Below are positions 8,992 through 17,100 of a DNA stretch of 39,307 nt, one piece after another. The position numbers and the translations under genes are program-made. Numbering within the stretch: the stretch's first letter is position 1; each line of letters starts with the position of its first letter. Origin of the DNA: Bacteroidales bacterium M6. Its GTDB lineage: Bacteria; Bacteroidota; Bacteroidia; Bacteroidales; Muribaculaceae. Below the pieces are notes generated by a model. That model saw only the letters and a program-made list of their open reading frames with translations, did not search any database and was not told the origin of the DNA. Where the stretch lies: the NCBI GenBank assembly GCA_001689485.1, contig LUJQ01000063.1:235-39541 (forward strand), read 5' to 3'.

Positions 8992-9295
8992 CGTTTACCA
9001 GTTTTCGATAGGGTTTAACTAATGCCTGTAGTGCGTCCGGCACTTCGTGCATCTGTACGCTGCTGACACTCTCGCGCTGGTTATACCAGTGCGCCGCCAG
9101 CATCATTACGGCGTGCTTCAAAGGTGCCGGAAACTCCCCGGCGTTATCGTCGGTTAGTTCTTGCTCGGTGCGATTGGTCGCGGTGATTACCGACACCTCA
9201 GCCGCCTCTAACAGATGTGCCAAATACTCGTCGTCGTCGGCGAAATCGTCGGCCCTAACGTGTTTTTTGAATAATGCCAAACTCACTACAGCCAT
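8966..9295 (-). CDS. head-tail connector protein (HK97 gp6-like)
   Basis: A 109-residue, mostly helical protein directly after the capsid gene. The pattern LALFKKHVRADDFADDDEYLAHLLEAAEVSVITAT, then FPAPLKHAVMMLAAHWYNQRE, is the phage gp6-like connector signature (DNA packaging protein with 'D..L...l.aA...i...t' and 'A...l.ahwYenRe'). Such proteins form the ring under the portal. Gene order (capsid, connector, joining protein, gp10) supports the call. Confidence 0.82.
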   Translation of the reverse strand: MAVVSLALFKKHVRADDFADDDEYLAHLLEAAEVSVITATNRTEQELTDDNAGEFPAPLKHAVMMLAAHWYNQRESVSSVQMHEVPDALQALVKPYRKLVNDASRENEI

Positions 9296-9311
9296 AGCGG
9301 AAAACTTTTAT

Positions 9312-10451
9312 TTATGCACCAGTACCGGCGGCCACCTTACCCAGCTTAAACGCTTCTTTACGCAGGGTGGTGGTGCCATAGTTTACATTCAGCACGAAAT
9401 CTACAGCGTCTTTGCGGGCCTGGCTATAGGGGTCGATTACAAACGAAATATCGCCGAAAAGTCCCATAGGCTGGTAACGCCAATCGCCCAAACCGATGTT
9501 ACCCTCACCGATGCAGTGAGTGGTAAATACCGGCAGTCCGGCGATACGGTCATTTTCGCAAACCATGATGCCGCTACCGGCATCCTTGGGGGTTGCTTCG
9601 GCGATGGCCTTTTGCGCTTTTGTCATAACCCAGCAAAGATGCTCACCGTCCACGCCGGTAGCCAGTACGGCGGCCTTCATGCTGTTGAACTCCTTGAACG
9701 TGGGTTCTGCGCTGAAACTGAAAACGTCCTTAGCCGCTACGCCGACATACGGGCCTACCAGTGTGGTAGCACCTGTTACCTTTGTAGTGCTGAAAAGGAT
9801 TTTGTTAATGAGCATAGCCACCGCCAGCGGCATGAGGTTCTTAGCGATTGTTTCGATAAGTCCCTCAGTCTGTATGATGGTTTGGCGTGTGATGGGTATA
9901 GCGATACCGATACGCTGAGGGGTCGCGGTGAGCTTACCCAGTTTGATTTTTGTATCGGTCAGGGCGACACCCTCGCCGGCAATAGTGGCCTCGGCAGCCT
10001 CGTATGTGGGCCAAACGTAGTCACCGGCCAGACCTGTAGGCATAGGCAAACCTACCTTATCGAGTATGAGGCCCTCGGTGAGCGGTGTCAAAATGTCCTG
10101 CACTTTGAGGGGCACCACTGCGCTGTCGGCTGTGTCCGCTACCATCATAAGGTCGCGCACCAGCAAAATTTGTGTCTGCTTACCGGCCTGCATATTCTCG
10201 CGGATAATACGTGATGCGGCGGCGGCGGCGTTGGGGTTCTCGCGCAGATGCTCTGCGGCGGCTACCTGCATTTTCATTTGCAGCAACTGGTTTTCGCGTG
10301 CGAGTACCTTAAACTCGGTGTCCTCGGCCTTGGTGCGCTCGCGCTGCTCTTTTTCGCAGGTTTCGGCAATTTCACTGATACGGTCGCAGTTGGCTTGATA
10401 TTTATTTACCAACTCGCGCACGTTCAGTTTTTCGGGTTTCTTCTTTTCCAT
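9312..10451 (-). CDS. HK97-family major capsid protein
   Basis: A 379-residue protein placed after the prohead protease. The first 100 residues form a charged coiled-coil scaffold-like delta domain (ISEIAETCEKEQRERTK...), expected to be removed by the protease. The rest fits the HK97 fold: VPLKVQDILTPLTEGLILDKVG, YVWPTYEAAEATIAGEGVAL, the E-loop and spine-helix region, then AGLPVFTTHCIGEGNIGLGD and the P-domain end. It should form the icosahedral head. I predict, without proof, that cleavage falls near residue 95-110. Confidence 0.93.
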   Translation of the reverse strand: MEKKKPEKLNVRELVNKYQANCDRISEIAETCEKEQRERTKAEDTEFKVLARENQLLQMKMQVAAAEHLRENPNAAAAASRIIRENMQAGKQTQILLVRDLMMVADTADSAVVPLKVQDILTPLTEGLILDKVGLPMPTGLAGDYVWPTYEAAEATIAGEGVALTDTKIKLGKLTATPQRIGIAIPITRQTIIQTEGLIETIAKNLMPLAVAMLINKILFSTTKVTGATTLVGPYVGVAAKDVFSFSAEPTFKEFNSMKAAVLATGVDGEHLCWVMTKAQKAIAEATPKDAGSGIMVCENDRIAGLPVFTTHCIGEGNIGLGDWRYQPMGLFGDISFVIDPYSQARKDAVDFVLNVNYGTTTLRKEAFKLGKVAAGTGA

Positions 10452-10477
10452 TACTGAAACTTTTTAGAGGTTAAAAT

Positions 10478-11182
10478 TTATATCAACTCTTGCGCGGCAG
10501 CGCGGCGCATTTCACGCAGCTGCTTACGCATTTTTTCGTTATCGGGTTGGGGTTCTTCCGGGGTGGGTTTCTCCACTTCGCGCAGTCCGGCGGTAAACTC
10601 GCGTGTCTCTACCAATGTATCGGGGTAGGCAGGGTCAGCCGCCAGCGTAAAATCATACACACCTGTAACCGCCTTGACGGTGTAGGTTATCTGCGTAGCA
10701 CCGTTTACCACCTTTGCCGTGCGCTCGACAAAATCGCTATCCCAGTACCGGGTAGTAAAAGCGAAACTACAGCCGGATATGTCGCCACGGCTAACAAGTT
10801 CTAACGCCTCGTAGCCGTTAGGTGATTTAGGCAGCTCCAAATTAAAGCCTACGCCCTTATCATCTACGAAATACTCCAGCGTGCCGGTGCCTTTGTTGCT
10901 GCGCCCTAAAATCAGCTGGCGGTCATGGTACATGGTAAACTTAATGTCGCAGCCGTCTAACAGTTCTTTGGTGATGGCTTCCGGGGCGATAACTTCGCGT
11001 GCCTCGCTGTCCTCGTCGCTCCATAGCGGCGCGGATGGGGTATTAAACAGGATAGCGTACCCGGTAATAGTGTGGCTGGGGGCTTCGCCCTCGGCCGCTT
11101 CGCGCACGCGCAGTTCTGCGCAGTCGATACGCAGGGTGCGTTTTACCTCGGTGTCTTTATTCCTTTTCGTCGCCATTGTCAT
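10478..11182 (-). CDS. HK97-family prohead maturation protease
   Basis: A 234-residue serine protease encoded between portal and capsid. The fold signature is clear: TITGYAILFNTPSAPL near residue 38, the catalytic-histidine block KFTMYHDRQ (His86), and the serine block GDISGCSFAF (probable nucleophile Ser139). The C-terminal third is acidic and ends in a charged helix (EKMRKQLREMRRAAAQELI). It would cleave the capsid delta domain during maturation. The first ATG overlaps the portal stop by one base (TAATG); a second ATG two codons later (11176) is an alternative start. Confidence 0.9.
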   Translation of the reverse strand: MTMATKRNKDTEVKRTLRIDCAELRVREAAEGEAPSHTITGYAILFNTPSAPLWSDEDSEAREVIAPEAITKELLDGCDIKFTMYHDRQLILGRSNKGTGTLEYFVDDKGVGFNLELPKSPNGYEALELVSRGDISGCSFAFTTRYWDSDFVERTAKVVNGATQITYTVKAVTGVYDFTLAADPAYPDTLVETREFTAGLREVEKPTPEEPQPDNEKMRKQLREMRRAAAQELI

Positions 11183-12411
11183 TATTTTTGTTTTCGGGTG
11201 CTTCCGGCTGTTGCGGCTGCGCCCCCAATTTCGTTTATACCTCGCAGGTTTGCCGACACCATTACCGTGTCGCCGCCCTCGACAGGTGCCAGATTATTCA
11301 TTTTGCGCACCTCGTTTACGGTCGTACCAATCTGCAAAAGTTTGGTGCCGTAGTTCATCATGCCGTTAAGGTCACACGCGAATAACTCGCGGCGGTCAAA
11401 CTTGAATTTGTATTTACGGCACAGCGACGGTGCAATAAGTTTGCGGCGTAATTCTATCTCGATGTTACGCAGTAGGGGGTTTAGTGTGTGGCTTAAAAAA
11501 TCCACGTCGGCCTGCTCGACAGTCTTGTAATTGTTGCTGGTGTCGGCATATACAAACGTCGGCGGTACACTGAAAAATCGGCAAATCTCGATAACCGTAA
11601 ATTTGCGGCTTTCCAAAAACTGCATATCGGTGGAACTAAGCGAAATTTGCTTAAAATCCACCTGCCCCGGTAGGCTAACAATCCTTTCACCTCCTTGAAA
11701 TCGGCTGTCTAAGTTCTCGGCGGTTTTCTCTAACTGCTTGTCTTGATACTCGCCGAAACCGCGCACGCTGGTATCGTTAGACACTATGCCGCGCACATTG
11801 CCACCGTTGGCAAATCTGTTTTGCGTTTCTTGGTCGCCAGTCGCGGCGATATTCATTGTGAGCCGTGCATACGTCAGCACGCTAACACCTTTTTTGCTAT
11901 TACGCAGGGTTAGACCCTTAATGTGTATAATCTCGTCCTCGGTATATACACCACTAATACCGTTATTTAGATCGCGCACTGTGTAGGTGTCGTGTATCGT
12001 ATCGTGCATGACCGTGCCACGCTCACATAGTGCCAGCCGGTCTAATTCCATGCTGACAGTGTTATACACTGGCACGATGTAGGCGTTACCGTCTAATAGT
12101 AACTCCTGTACTACTTGCCGCCAAAAATCAAATGCGTTAATGGCATTGTCCGGCTGCACGTTTAGTAGATAGTCGAGCCTGTCGTTACTGACTTCGGTAA
12201 AAATACCGTCCTTACGTTTGAGGTATTGCAGCGGCAGGTTAGCGACACTTTCACTAAGCAACTTAACACAGCGGAAAACGGTAGCGACACACATAGCGGT
12301 TTGGTCGCCATAGACAAAAAGCGACGTAGCCCCGGTGCGTGGTGCGCCGGGGTTCTCGCCGCTATTGTTTTCACGTTTGAAATAGTTTACTATATGCCGC
12401 CAAAAGTTCAT
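11182..12411 (-). CDS. HK97-family portal protein
   Basis: A 409-residue portal protein. MNFWRHIVNYFKR, then AMCVATVFRCVKLLSESVANLPLQ, DGNAYIVPVYN, FFSVPPTFVYADTSNNYKTVEQADVDFL and FDRRELFACDL follow the HK97 portal order (N-terminal wing, the conserved 'aV...v.lia..ia.lPl', the 'GNay' strand, then the stem helix with 'e....f...tL.P'). It forms the dodecameric DNA entry ring and docks the terminase. A 151-bp gap with a promoter precedes it, separating it from the terminase gene. Confidence 0.92.
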   Translation of the reverse strand: MNFWRHIVNYFKRENNSGENPGAPRTGATSLFVYGDQTAMCVATVFRCVKLLSESVANLPLQYLKRKDGIFTEVSNDRLDYLLNVQPDNAINAFDFWRQVVQELLLDGNAYIVPVYNTVSMELDRLALCERGTVMHDTIHDTYTVRDLNNGISGVYTEDEIIHIKGLTLRNSKKGVSVLTYARLTMNIAATGDQETQNRFANGGNVRGIVSNDTSVRGFGEYQDKQLEKTAENLDSRFQGGERIVSLPGQVDFKQISLSSTDMQFLESRKFTVIEICRFFSVPPTFVYADTSNNYKTVEQADVDFLSHTLNPLLRNIEIELRRKLIAPSLCRKYKFKFDRRELFACDLNGMMNYGTKLLQIGTTVNEVRKMNNLAPVEGGDTVMVSANLRGINEIGGAAATAGSTRKQK

Positions 12412-12562
12412 TACACACTATTGCTAATGCGCAAAGATAATTATATTTGATGACACATAAAAACATGATTTTCAGCGTATTATCTTCCTTTTTATTCCTT
12501 TGTTTTATTCTTTTTCGTTTGTTTTCTTATAGTGGCTTAGTGTTAATTATATTTAACTTTAT
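12412..12562 (-). promoter_or_regulatory. promoter region between terminase and portal genes
   Basis: 151 bp, very AT rich, with no reading frame. On the minus strand a perfect Bacteroidetes -7 box TATCTTTG lies at 12432-12439, 20 bases from the portal start. A T-rich -33 candidate (TTTT at about 12459-12463) is at the right spacing but is not the TTTG consensus. The arrangement suggests the portal-capsid-tail operon has its own late promoter with a very short leader, independent of the terminase transcript. Confidence 0.6.
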
Positions 12563-14269
12563 TTAGCGTGTGTAATCTATAAATAGACGCATACACATAA
12601 GTTTGGTAATTACGCCGTCTATTTTTTGCGTTTGCTTTCTTTTGATGGGTTTGCAGTTCTCCAGTTTGTCGGTATCTAAAACGGCGTTACCGAAACAGTA
12701 GTAGTTAATCGGGTTGTCGTTTATGAATATATGCCCGGTTTTTGCTCCATGCTCAAAACTTTCTACCGGGGCGGTGAAATTGCCATAGGTCTGTTTGACT
12801 CCCGACAGCACGTTATCTGCGCCGGAAGCCGCCAGCATATTTACTACCTCCAAACTTTTCCACGGGTCGTAACCGATACCCAAAATGCGCACCACTTTGT
12901 TAAGATACAGCACATAGTTTACGATTGCGCGGTAGTCGATAACCTCGCCCTCGGTCAAAATCAAATAGCCTTTTTCAGCCCATGCACGGTACATTCTTTC
13001 GTTTGGGTGTCCATCTAATGCGCCCTCCGGGAAAAAATACGCGGTGTGAAAATGAAAATTTTTGCGCGCCATATCATACATACCCATAGTTACCGCGCTA
13101 AAGTCGTCGCTTTCCGACAGGTCTATAGCCACCATCGCGTCGGGTCGGCCGGTGATGGCATCCAGCGGCATAGGCCGGGCGATACTCCGGGCCAGTGTGC
13201 TGCTTATCCAGCTGCGCCGTTGGTTCTCGGCAAAGATATTAAGCAACTTGGTACGAAACGCCAGCATAGCATCAGCACCGTTACGCCGGGCGTTCTTATA
13301 CTCCTGTCGGTAAAACTCCATGCTGACCGTTACGCCCATGTGCGGCTGCACCTTGCGCCATGTCGCTTCTGCCTCTTCGGGGTCGTCTATGTCCGGCTCA
13401 AAGATATGCGCAAACAGGCTGTCGTCCTCAAACTCACCCAGCAGCACCGATTTATAGCCCTGTAGCATCTCATAAAACGGCCCCTCAAAAACGTCGCTGG
13501 CGGTGGTGATAATCACAGTTAGCGGATTATCGCGCACACCCATAGACGTAGTAAGCACGGTCAACAGGCTGTTGTCGCGTGCCTGGCTGAACTCGTCCAT
13601 AATAACCGTGCTGGCGTTCAAACCGTCCTTTGTCCGAGCGTTGGCCGTTAGACACTGCGCAAAGGCGTTACGGTCTTTACGCTTGCTTTTAATCGTCTGC
13701 TCATTGACCGTGTAGCGGCGTTCTTTGGGGTCTAATTTCCTCATGCAACCGCGTATCACGTCGAAACACTTTTTGGCTTGGTCGTTACTGTTAGCCCCGG
13801 TGTAACTCTCGGCGTTTGCGTCACCATATAGCAAATCGTCGATGGCTAACGATGCGCTCGACGTGGTTTTACTAAATTTACGCGGAACAAACAAAATAGC
13901 CTCACGCACTACGCGGCGGTCGCCATTCCAAAAGCCGTAGATACTGGCAAACTGAAAAGTTTGCACCGGGGTCAGCGCATACTTTCGCAGCCCGGTTTTA
14001 CCCGGAAAATGCAGATTTTCGTACAGGGTGAAAAACCGCTGTACCTCGGTCGCGTTCACGCCGTATTTGTCGGCCATACGGAAAAAGCGCATAACCGCTA
14101 ACTGTTCGTAGAGGTTGTGCGCGTCCGGGTGCTGGGCCACCTCGGTAACGTATTGCTCCAGCCGTGCGTCAACTTCACACAGCCGATAATCGACTATAGG
14201 CACGGCGGCAAGCTGCGCCGTCACGTCCTTTTTTGCCTGTCTTAGTAGGTCTTTTTCTTCCTCTGTCAT
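12563..14269 (-). CDS. terminase large subunit (TerL)
   Basis: A 568-residue packaging motor. The ATPase domain has the variant Walker A FVPRKFSKT (residues 128-135, with Lys131 and Lys134-Thr135 in place of the standard GKT loop, as in HK97-type terminases), and Walker B STVIMDE (220-226). The ATP coupling motif region follows (VIITTAS). The C-terminal nuclease domain begins AMVAIDLSESDD (Asp383, Asp388/389 as metal ligand candidates). The start overlaps the small terminase stop by ATGA. It would pump DNA into the prohead and cut the concatemer. Confidence 0.93.
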   Translation of the reverse strand: MTEEEKDLLRQAKKDVTAQLAAVPIVDYRLCEVDARLEQYVTEVAQHPDAHNLYEQLAVMRFFRMADKYGVNATEVQRFFTLYENLHFPGKTGLRKYALTPVQTFQFASIYGFWNGDRRVVREAILFVPRKFSKTTSSASLAIDDLLYGDANAESYTGANSNDQAKKCFDVIRGCMRKLDPKERRYTVNEQTIKSKRKDRNAFAQCLTANARTKDGLNASTVIMDEFSQARDNSLLTVLTTSMGVRDNPLTVIITTASDVFEGPFYEMLQGYKSVLLGEFEDDSLFAHIFEPDIDDPEEAEATWRKVQPHMGVTVSMEFYRQEYKNARRNGADAMLAFRTKLLNIFAENQRRSWISSTLARSIARPMPLDAITGRPDAMVAIDLSESDDFSAVTMGMYDMARKNFHFHTAYFFPEGALDGHPNERMYRAWAEKGYLILTEGEVIDYRAIVNYVLYLNKVVRILGIGYDPWKSLEVVNMLAASGADNVLSGVKQTYGNFTAPVESFEHGAKTGHIFINDNPINYYCFGNAVLDTDKLENCKPIKRKQTQKIDGVITKLMCMRLFIDYTR

Positions 14270-14661
14270 TCGGTCGGCTCGGTGTTACGTTTTATGATAT
14301 TGGGCTTTTTGCGTCCTGCGTTCTTAACCTTTTTGGTTAGGTCTATCAGTGGGTCGTCCTCGTCGGTGCCGGTCAGTTCCTCGGCCGTCAGTCCTAACGC
14401 TTTCATTTGTCGGGTCACACTGTCCTGCGCGTCCTTTTGGATTTTGAAAACCGGGTGAGGTACCAGTGTTTCGTTACCATATCGTGACGTAGCCGGTATG
14501 GTGGTGCTATCCAAATCGTCTATTTCGTCGTTAGCCAAATCGAGCGTGCGCAATGCGCCAGCCAGCGACAAAATTTGTGCGCCTAAACTTCGGCTATATT
14601 TGTTAGCGGCTTTTAGGGCTTTTTCTATGCCTTTTTTATATTCGTTAACTTTTTTCGCCAT
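14266..14661 (-). CDS. terminase small subunit (P27 family)
   Basis: A 131-residue protein directly before TerL with an ATGA overlap. The motif HPVFKIQKDAQDSVTRQMKALGLTAEEL is characteristic of P27-type small terminases ('hP.......a......lgltp..r'). The N-terminus is a basic helix (EYKKGIEKALKAANKYSRSLG) and the C-terminus a basic tail. It should bind the packaging initiation site and load TerL. A neighbouring HNH gene is the usual companion in phages that cut cos sites. Confidence 0.85.
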   Translation of the reverse strand: MAKKVNEYKKGIEKALKAANKYSRSLGAQILSLAGALRTLDLANDEIDDLDSTTIPATSRYGNETLVPHPVFKIQKDAQDSVTRQMKALGLTAEELTGTDEDDPLIDLTKKVKNAGRKKPNIIKRNTEPTE

Positions 14662-14775
14662 ATTTGTTAATTTTACTGCATTTGCTTAAATTGAAAAAAT
14701 CGCTCACGCACAAACAAAGGTTGGGGCGAGGTTTAGGTACGGGTATCCCCCTTTTAAAAAAGCACCCCCCCTCTT
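14662..14775. other. noncoding gap between HNH and small terminase genes, candidate cos region
   Basis: 114 bp without a gene, with unusual homopolymer runs: CCCCC-TTTT-AAAAAA near 14751-14763 and C7 at 14765-14771, plus GGTTGGGGCGAGG at about 14721. In HK97-like phages the cohesive end site lies next to the HNH-terminase small subunit genes, so this is the best candidate in the window. This is positional inference only; no known cos consensus was matched. Confidence 0.3.
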
Positions 14776-15111
14776 TCAGTCACCAAAAAATTTTTTAACT
14801 ACCCCGGCCACCTGTTCGGCGTTGCGTCGTCGGGTCGCTTCCTTGCCGCTGCGTCCCATCTCGGTATGTACCTTAACGTGGCAGTCATGGCACAGGACGC
14901 ACAGGTTTTTAGGGTCATACATAAGCCTGTATTTCTCGGTGTAGTTTATTCCATACTCCACCGGCTTGCGGTGGTGTACCTCGGTCGCCGGGGTTATGTA
15001 ACCCTCTGCCTGGCACCTCTCGCAAAGTGGGTGAGCCGTCAGGGTATCACGCCGCAGTCTTAACCACCGTGGCGTATGTATCAGCTTTATGTAGTCTTTA
15101 TCTTTAGCCAT
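14776..15111 (-). CDS. HNH endonuclease
   Basis: A 111-residue nuclease. It has CERC (Cys30, Cys33) and CHDC (Cys74, Cys77) zinc pairs flanking the EVHHRKP motif (catalytic His46/His47), with Asn69 in PKNLCVLCHDCH and a final His82, the full HNH layout. HNH proteins next to P27-type terminases act with TerS and TerL in specific cleavage at cos sites (established for HK97-like phages). Its start overlaps the helicase end by 8 bases. Confidence 0.9.
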   Translation of the reverse strand: MAKDKDYIKLIHTPRWLRLRRDTLTAHPLCERCQAEGYITPATEVHHRKPVEYGINYTEKYRLMYDPKNLCVLCHDCHVKVHTEMGRSGKEATRRRNAEQVAGVVKKFFGD

Positions 15112-16483
15112 TTGTATGTTTGCGTATTAAGTAGTTAAGGCTGTCTAACAAACTCTGCTGCTTGACCTTTTTATTTTCAAGTGACGCGCTGGCGCGTTCA
15201 TCTACAGTATGCGCCCCGATTAGTTTGTACACAGTTACAGGGTGCTTTTGTCCTTGTCGATGCAACCGGGCGTTAGCCTGTTGGAATAGTTCTAAGTCCC
15301 AGCCAGTACCAAACCAAACTATGTAGTGGCCGCCCTGCTGCATATTGAGGCCGTAGGCCGTACTCGCCGGGTGAGCCAGCAGCACATCTATCTTTCCGGC
15401 GTTCCAGTCCAACAGCTGCTTTTCACCCTCATAGACTTCCACCCTATAGCCTTTGAGTTTTTTAGCTATTCGCGGTATGTCGTGTTTGAACTGGTAGAAA
15501 ACCAAAACGCTGCTACCGTTGGCCGCTTCCACAATCTCGGCTAACTTATCCACCTTTTCGCTGTGGATTTCGTGTATGTTCCTGTCCTCATCATATACAG
15601 CGCCGTTGGCGAACTGGGCTAACTTGTTCATCAGCCCGGCGGCAGAATTAGCCAGAATATTGGCCGGCTCGCCCTCATGCTCCTGTTTGAACTCCAACAC
15701 CTTTTCGCGCTCAAACTTATTGTAGGCAGTCATGGTGGCCGGTGACAGCTCGACAGGTACGGTGTGCATCATCAAATCGGGTAACTGCAAATAGTCCTTT
15801 GCTTGCATACTTAGGCAGATGTCGGCTATACTGTTGCGTATAATATCCTCATGTCCTTTTTTTACGTCGCACCGCACTACTATGTTATTCCAGCTGTGGG
15901 TTTCAAAGTGACTTTCGCGGTATTTCGATACGGATTTACCTAAACGCTGGCCCATGTCGATACAGTACATTTGCCCCCAAAGGTCGATTAAACCGTTAGG
16001 CGCAAGTGTGCCGGTCAGACCGATTACACGTTTTACTGTCGGCGTGGCGATGCGCATAGCCTTAAACCTTTGCGACTTGGAATTTTTGAAGCTGGTCAGC
16101 TCGTCGATAACCAAAACATCAAATGGCAGCTGACCGCCGTACAGACCTACCAGCCATACAAAGTTATCACGCCCGATAACGTAGATGTCGGCTTTTTCGG
16201 CTAATGCTAATTTGCGCTGTTTTTCCGTACCCATGACCTTTGCCACCCTCATGCCTTGCAGGTGGTTCCATTTTGCCGCCTCGGTAGTCCATGTGGTTTC
16301 AGCTACCTTTTTCGGGGCTACTACCAGTGTGCGGCTAATCTCGCACTCGTCGATTAGTTCCTGTAGTGCTGTCAGTGTCGATACGGTTTTACCCAGCCCC
16401 ATGTCGAGAAACAGACCGCAGCGTGGATTATCCAATATCCATTGCATCGCAGTGCGCTGGTATTCGTATGGCTTGTATATCAT
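15104..16483 (-). CDS. SNF2-family DEAD/DEAH helicase
   Basis: A 459-residue two-lobe helicase, short for the family, as in other phages. Motif I is LFLDMGLGKT (Lys32-Thr33), motif II VIDELTSFKN (DELT in place of DEAH), motif III GLTGTLAPNG, and motif VI QQANARLHRQGQ. An insertion-free C-lobe follows. It overlaps VRR-NUC by 4 bases at its start, and the pair SNF2 + VRR-NUC is common in phages, where both are thought to work on replication or recombination intermediates. The exact substrate is not known. Confidence 0.92.
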   Translation of the reverse strand: MIYKPYEYQRTAMQWILDNPRCGLFLDMGLGKTVSTLTALQELIDECEISRTLVVAPKKVAETTWTTEAAKWNHLQGMRVAKVMGTEKQRKLALAEKADIYVIGRDNFVWLVGLYGGQLPFDVLVIDELTSFKNSKSQRFKAMRIATPTVKRVIGLTGTLAPNGLIDLWGQMYCIDMGQRLGKSVSKYRESHFETHSWNNIVVRCDVKKGHEDIIRNSIADICLSMQAKDYLQLPDLMMHTVPVELSPATMTAYNKFEREKVLEFKQEHEGEPANILANSAAGLMNKLAQFANGAVYDEDRNIHEIHSEKVDKLAEIVEAANGSSVLVFYQFKHDIPRIAKKLKGYRVEVYEGEKQLLDWNAGKIDVLLAHPASTAYGLNMQQGGHYIVWFGTGWDLELFQQANARLHRQGQKHPVTVYKLIGAHTVDERASASLENKKVKQQSLLDSLNYLIRKHTNG

Positions 16484-16800
16484 TGTTTGGCTAATTTAAT
16501 CAGTTCGTCGATGTCGGGTTTATTGTCTATCACTTTAACCAAATGACCCATGCCGTTTAGTTCGGTCATGCGTATTTGCTGTATTTTGGTCGGCTTCCGT
16601 CCTTTGCTTTTCAGTTCTACCCAAATCACGCCGCCGCCCGGAAGCACTAACAGGCGGTCGGGATAGCCTACCATATTCGGGTTAGAGTATTTGAGGCAGG
16701 GCAAACCATTTTGTTTAGCCTGTTCCACTAAATACCGCTCTATCGACTTTTCCGATACGTCGGCATGATGGGTTATATTTTCGATGCTCCGTTTATCCAT
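16480..16800 (-). CDS. VRR-NUC domain protein
   Basis: A 106-residue nuclease from ATG at 16800. The frame is open to a GTG at 16833, but those 11 residues (MRVREGKNSTA) are encoded by a simple alternating tract and are not domain-like, so ATG is preferred. The VRR-NUC core is complete: SEKSIERYLVEQAKQNG, then the catalytic GYPDRLLV (Asp48), WVELK (Glu62, Lys64) and a Gln near residue 74-75. The fold is a minimal Holliday-junction resolvase-like PD-(D/E)XK nuclease. It is the first gene after the iteron-like array. Confidence 0.88.
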   Translation of the reverse strand: MDKRSIENITHHADVSEKSIERYLVEQAKQNGLPCLKYSNPNMVGYPDRLLVLPGGGVIWVELKSKGRKPTKIQQIRMTELNGMGHLVKVIDNKPDIDELIKLAKQ

Positions 16801-16920
16801 TGCTGTACTATTTTTGCCCTCACGCACGCGCACACACGCACGCGGAACATTTCGGGATTATGTAATTACTACTTTTTTCTATTTTTGTCTATAAAAACAT
16901 TACTTTACTAATTAGCCATA
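16801..16920. other. leader with 24-bp alternating purine-pyrimidine tract
   Basis: Upstream of the VRR-NUC ATG, positions 16821-16844 are a perfect run of alternating pyrimidine and purine (CACGCACGCGCACACACG and CACGCG), sequence that can adopt Z-DNA. It is followed upstream by about 75 bp of very AT-rich DNA (16855-16930). A GC-rich alternating tract directly beside AT-rich DNA is the layout of many unwinding elements, next to the repeat array at 16927-17094. Confidence 0.5.
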
Positions 16921-16926
16921 TATTTA

Positions 16927-17094
16927 AGTTACCATAGTTACCATATAGCGTAAATGCCTTATTTTCTTGGCTTTTCCGTGGTAACTAAACGTGGTAACTA
17001 AACCTTTTTGCTCGGTTGCCAGTTACCGTGTTTCCATTACCGCCTTTTCTTGGTAACTAAGTTTTCGCCGGGTGGTAACTCGGTTTCAGTTACC
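16927..17094. repeat. array of eight AGTTACC / GGTAACT repeats, candidate replication origin
   Basis: Seven-base AGTTACC occurs at 16927, 16936, 17021 and 17088, and its complement GGTAACT at 16980, 16993, 17052 and 17074. Two copies at 16927-16944 are a tandem 9-mer AGTTACCAT, and 16978-17003 is a perfect tandem of the 13-mer GTGGTAACTAAAC. The repeats lie in both orientations in a 267-bp gap right after the stop of the primase-helicase gene. Such iteron clusters usually bind a replication initiator or a regulator. No coding frame is present. AT-rich DNA flanks the left side. Confidence 0.75.
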
Positions 17095-17100
17095 AAAAAT

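Noticed and set aside
9168..10214. A 348-codon plus-strand frame opposite the capsid and connector genes
   Set aside because: It is antisense to the major capsid gene and its sequence (many Cys, His, Gly without pattern) is typical of shadow frames.
16480..16833. VRR-NUC start at the GTG upstream (16833)
   Set aside because: The extra N-terminal residues come from the alternating tract and are outside the domain; the ATG at 16800 fits the family start.
16927..17094. CRISPR array
   Set aside because: Repeats are only 7-13 bases, occur in both orientations and lack uniform spacers.
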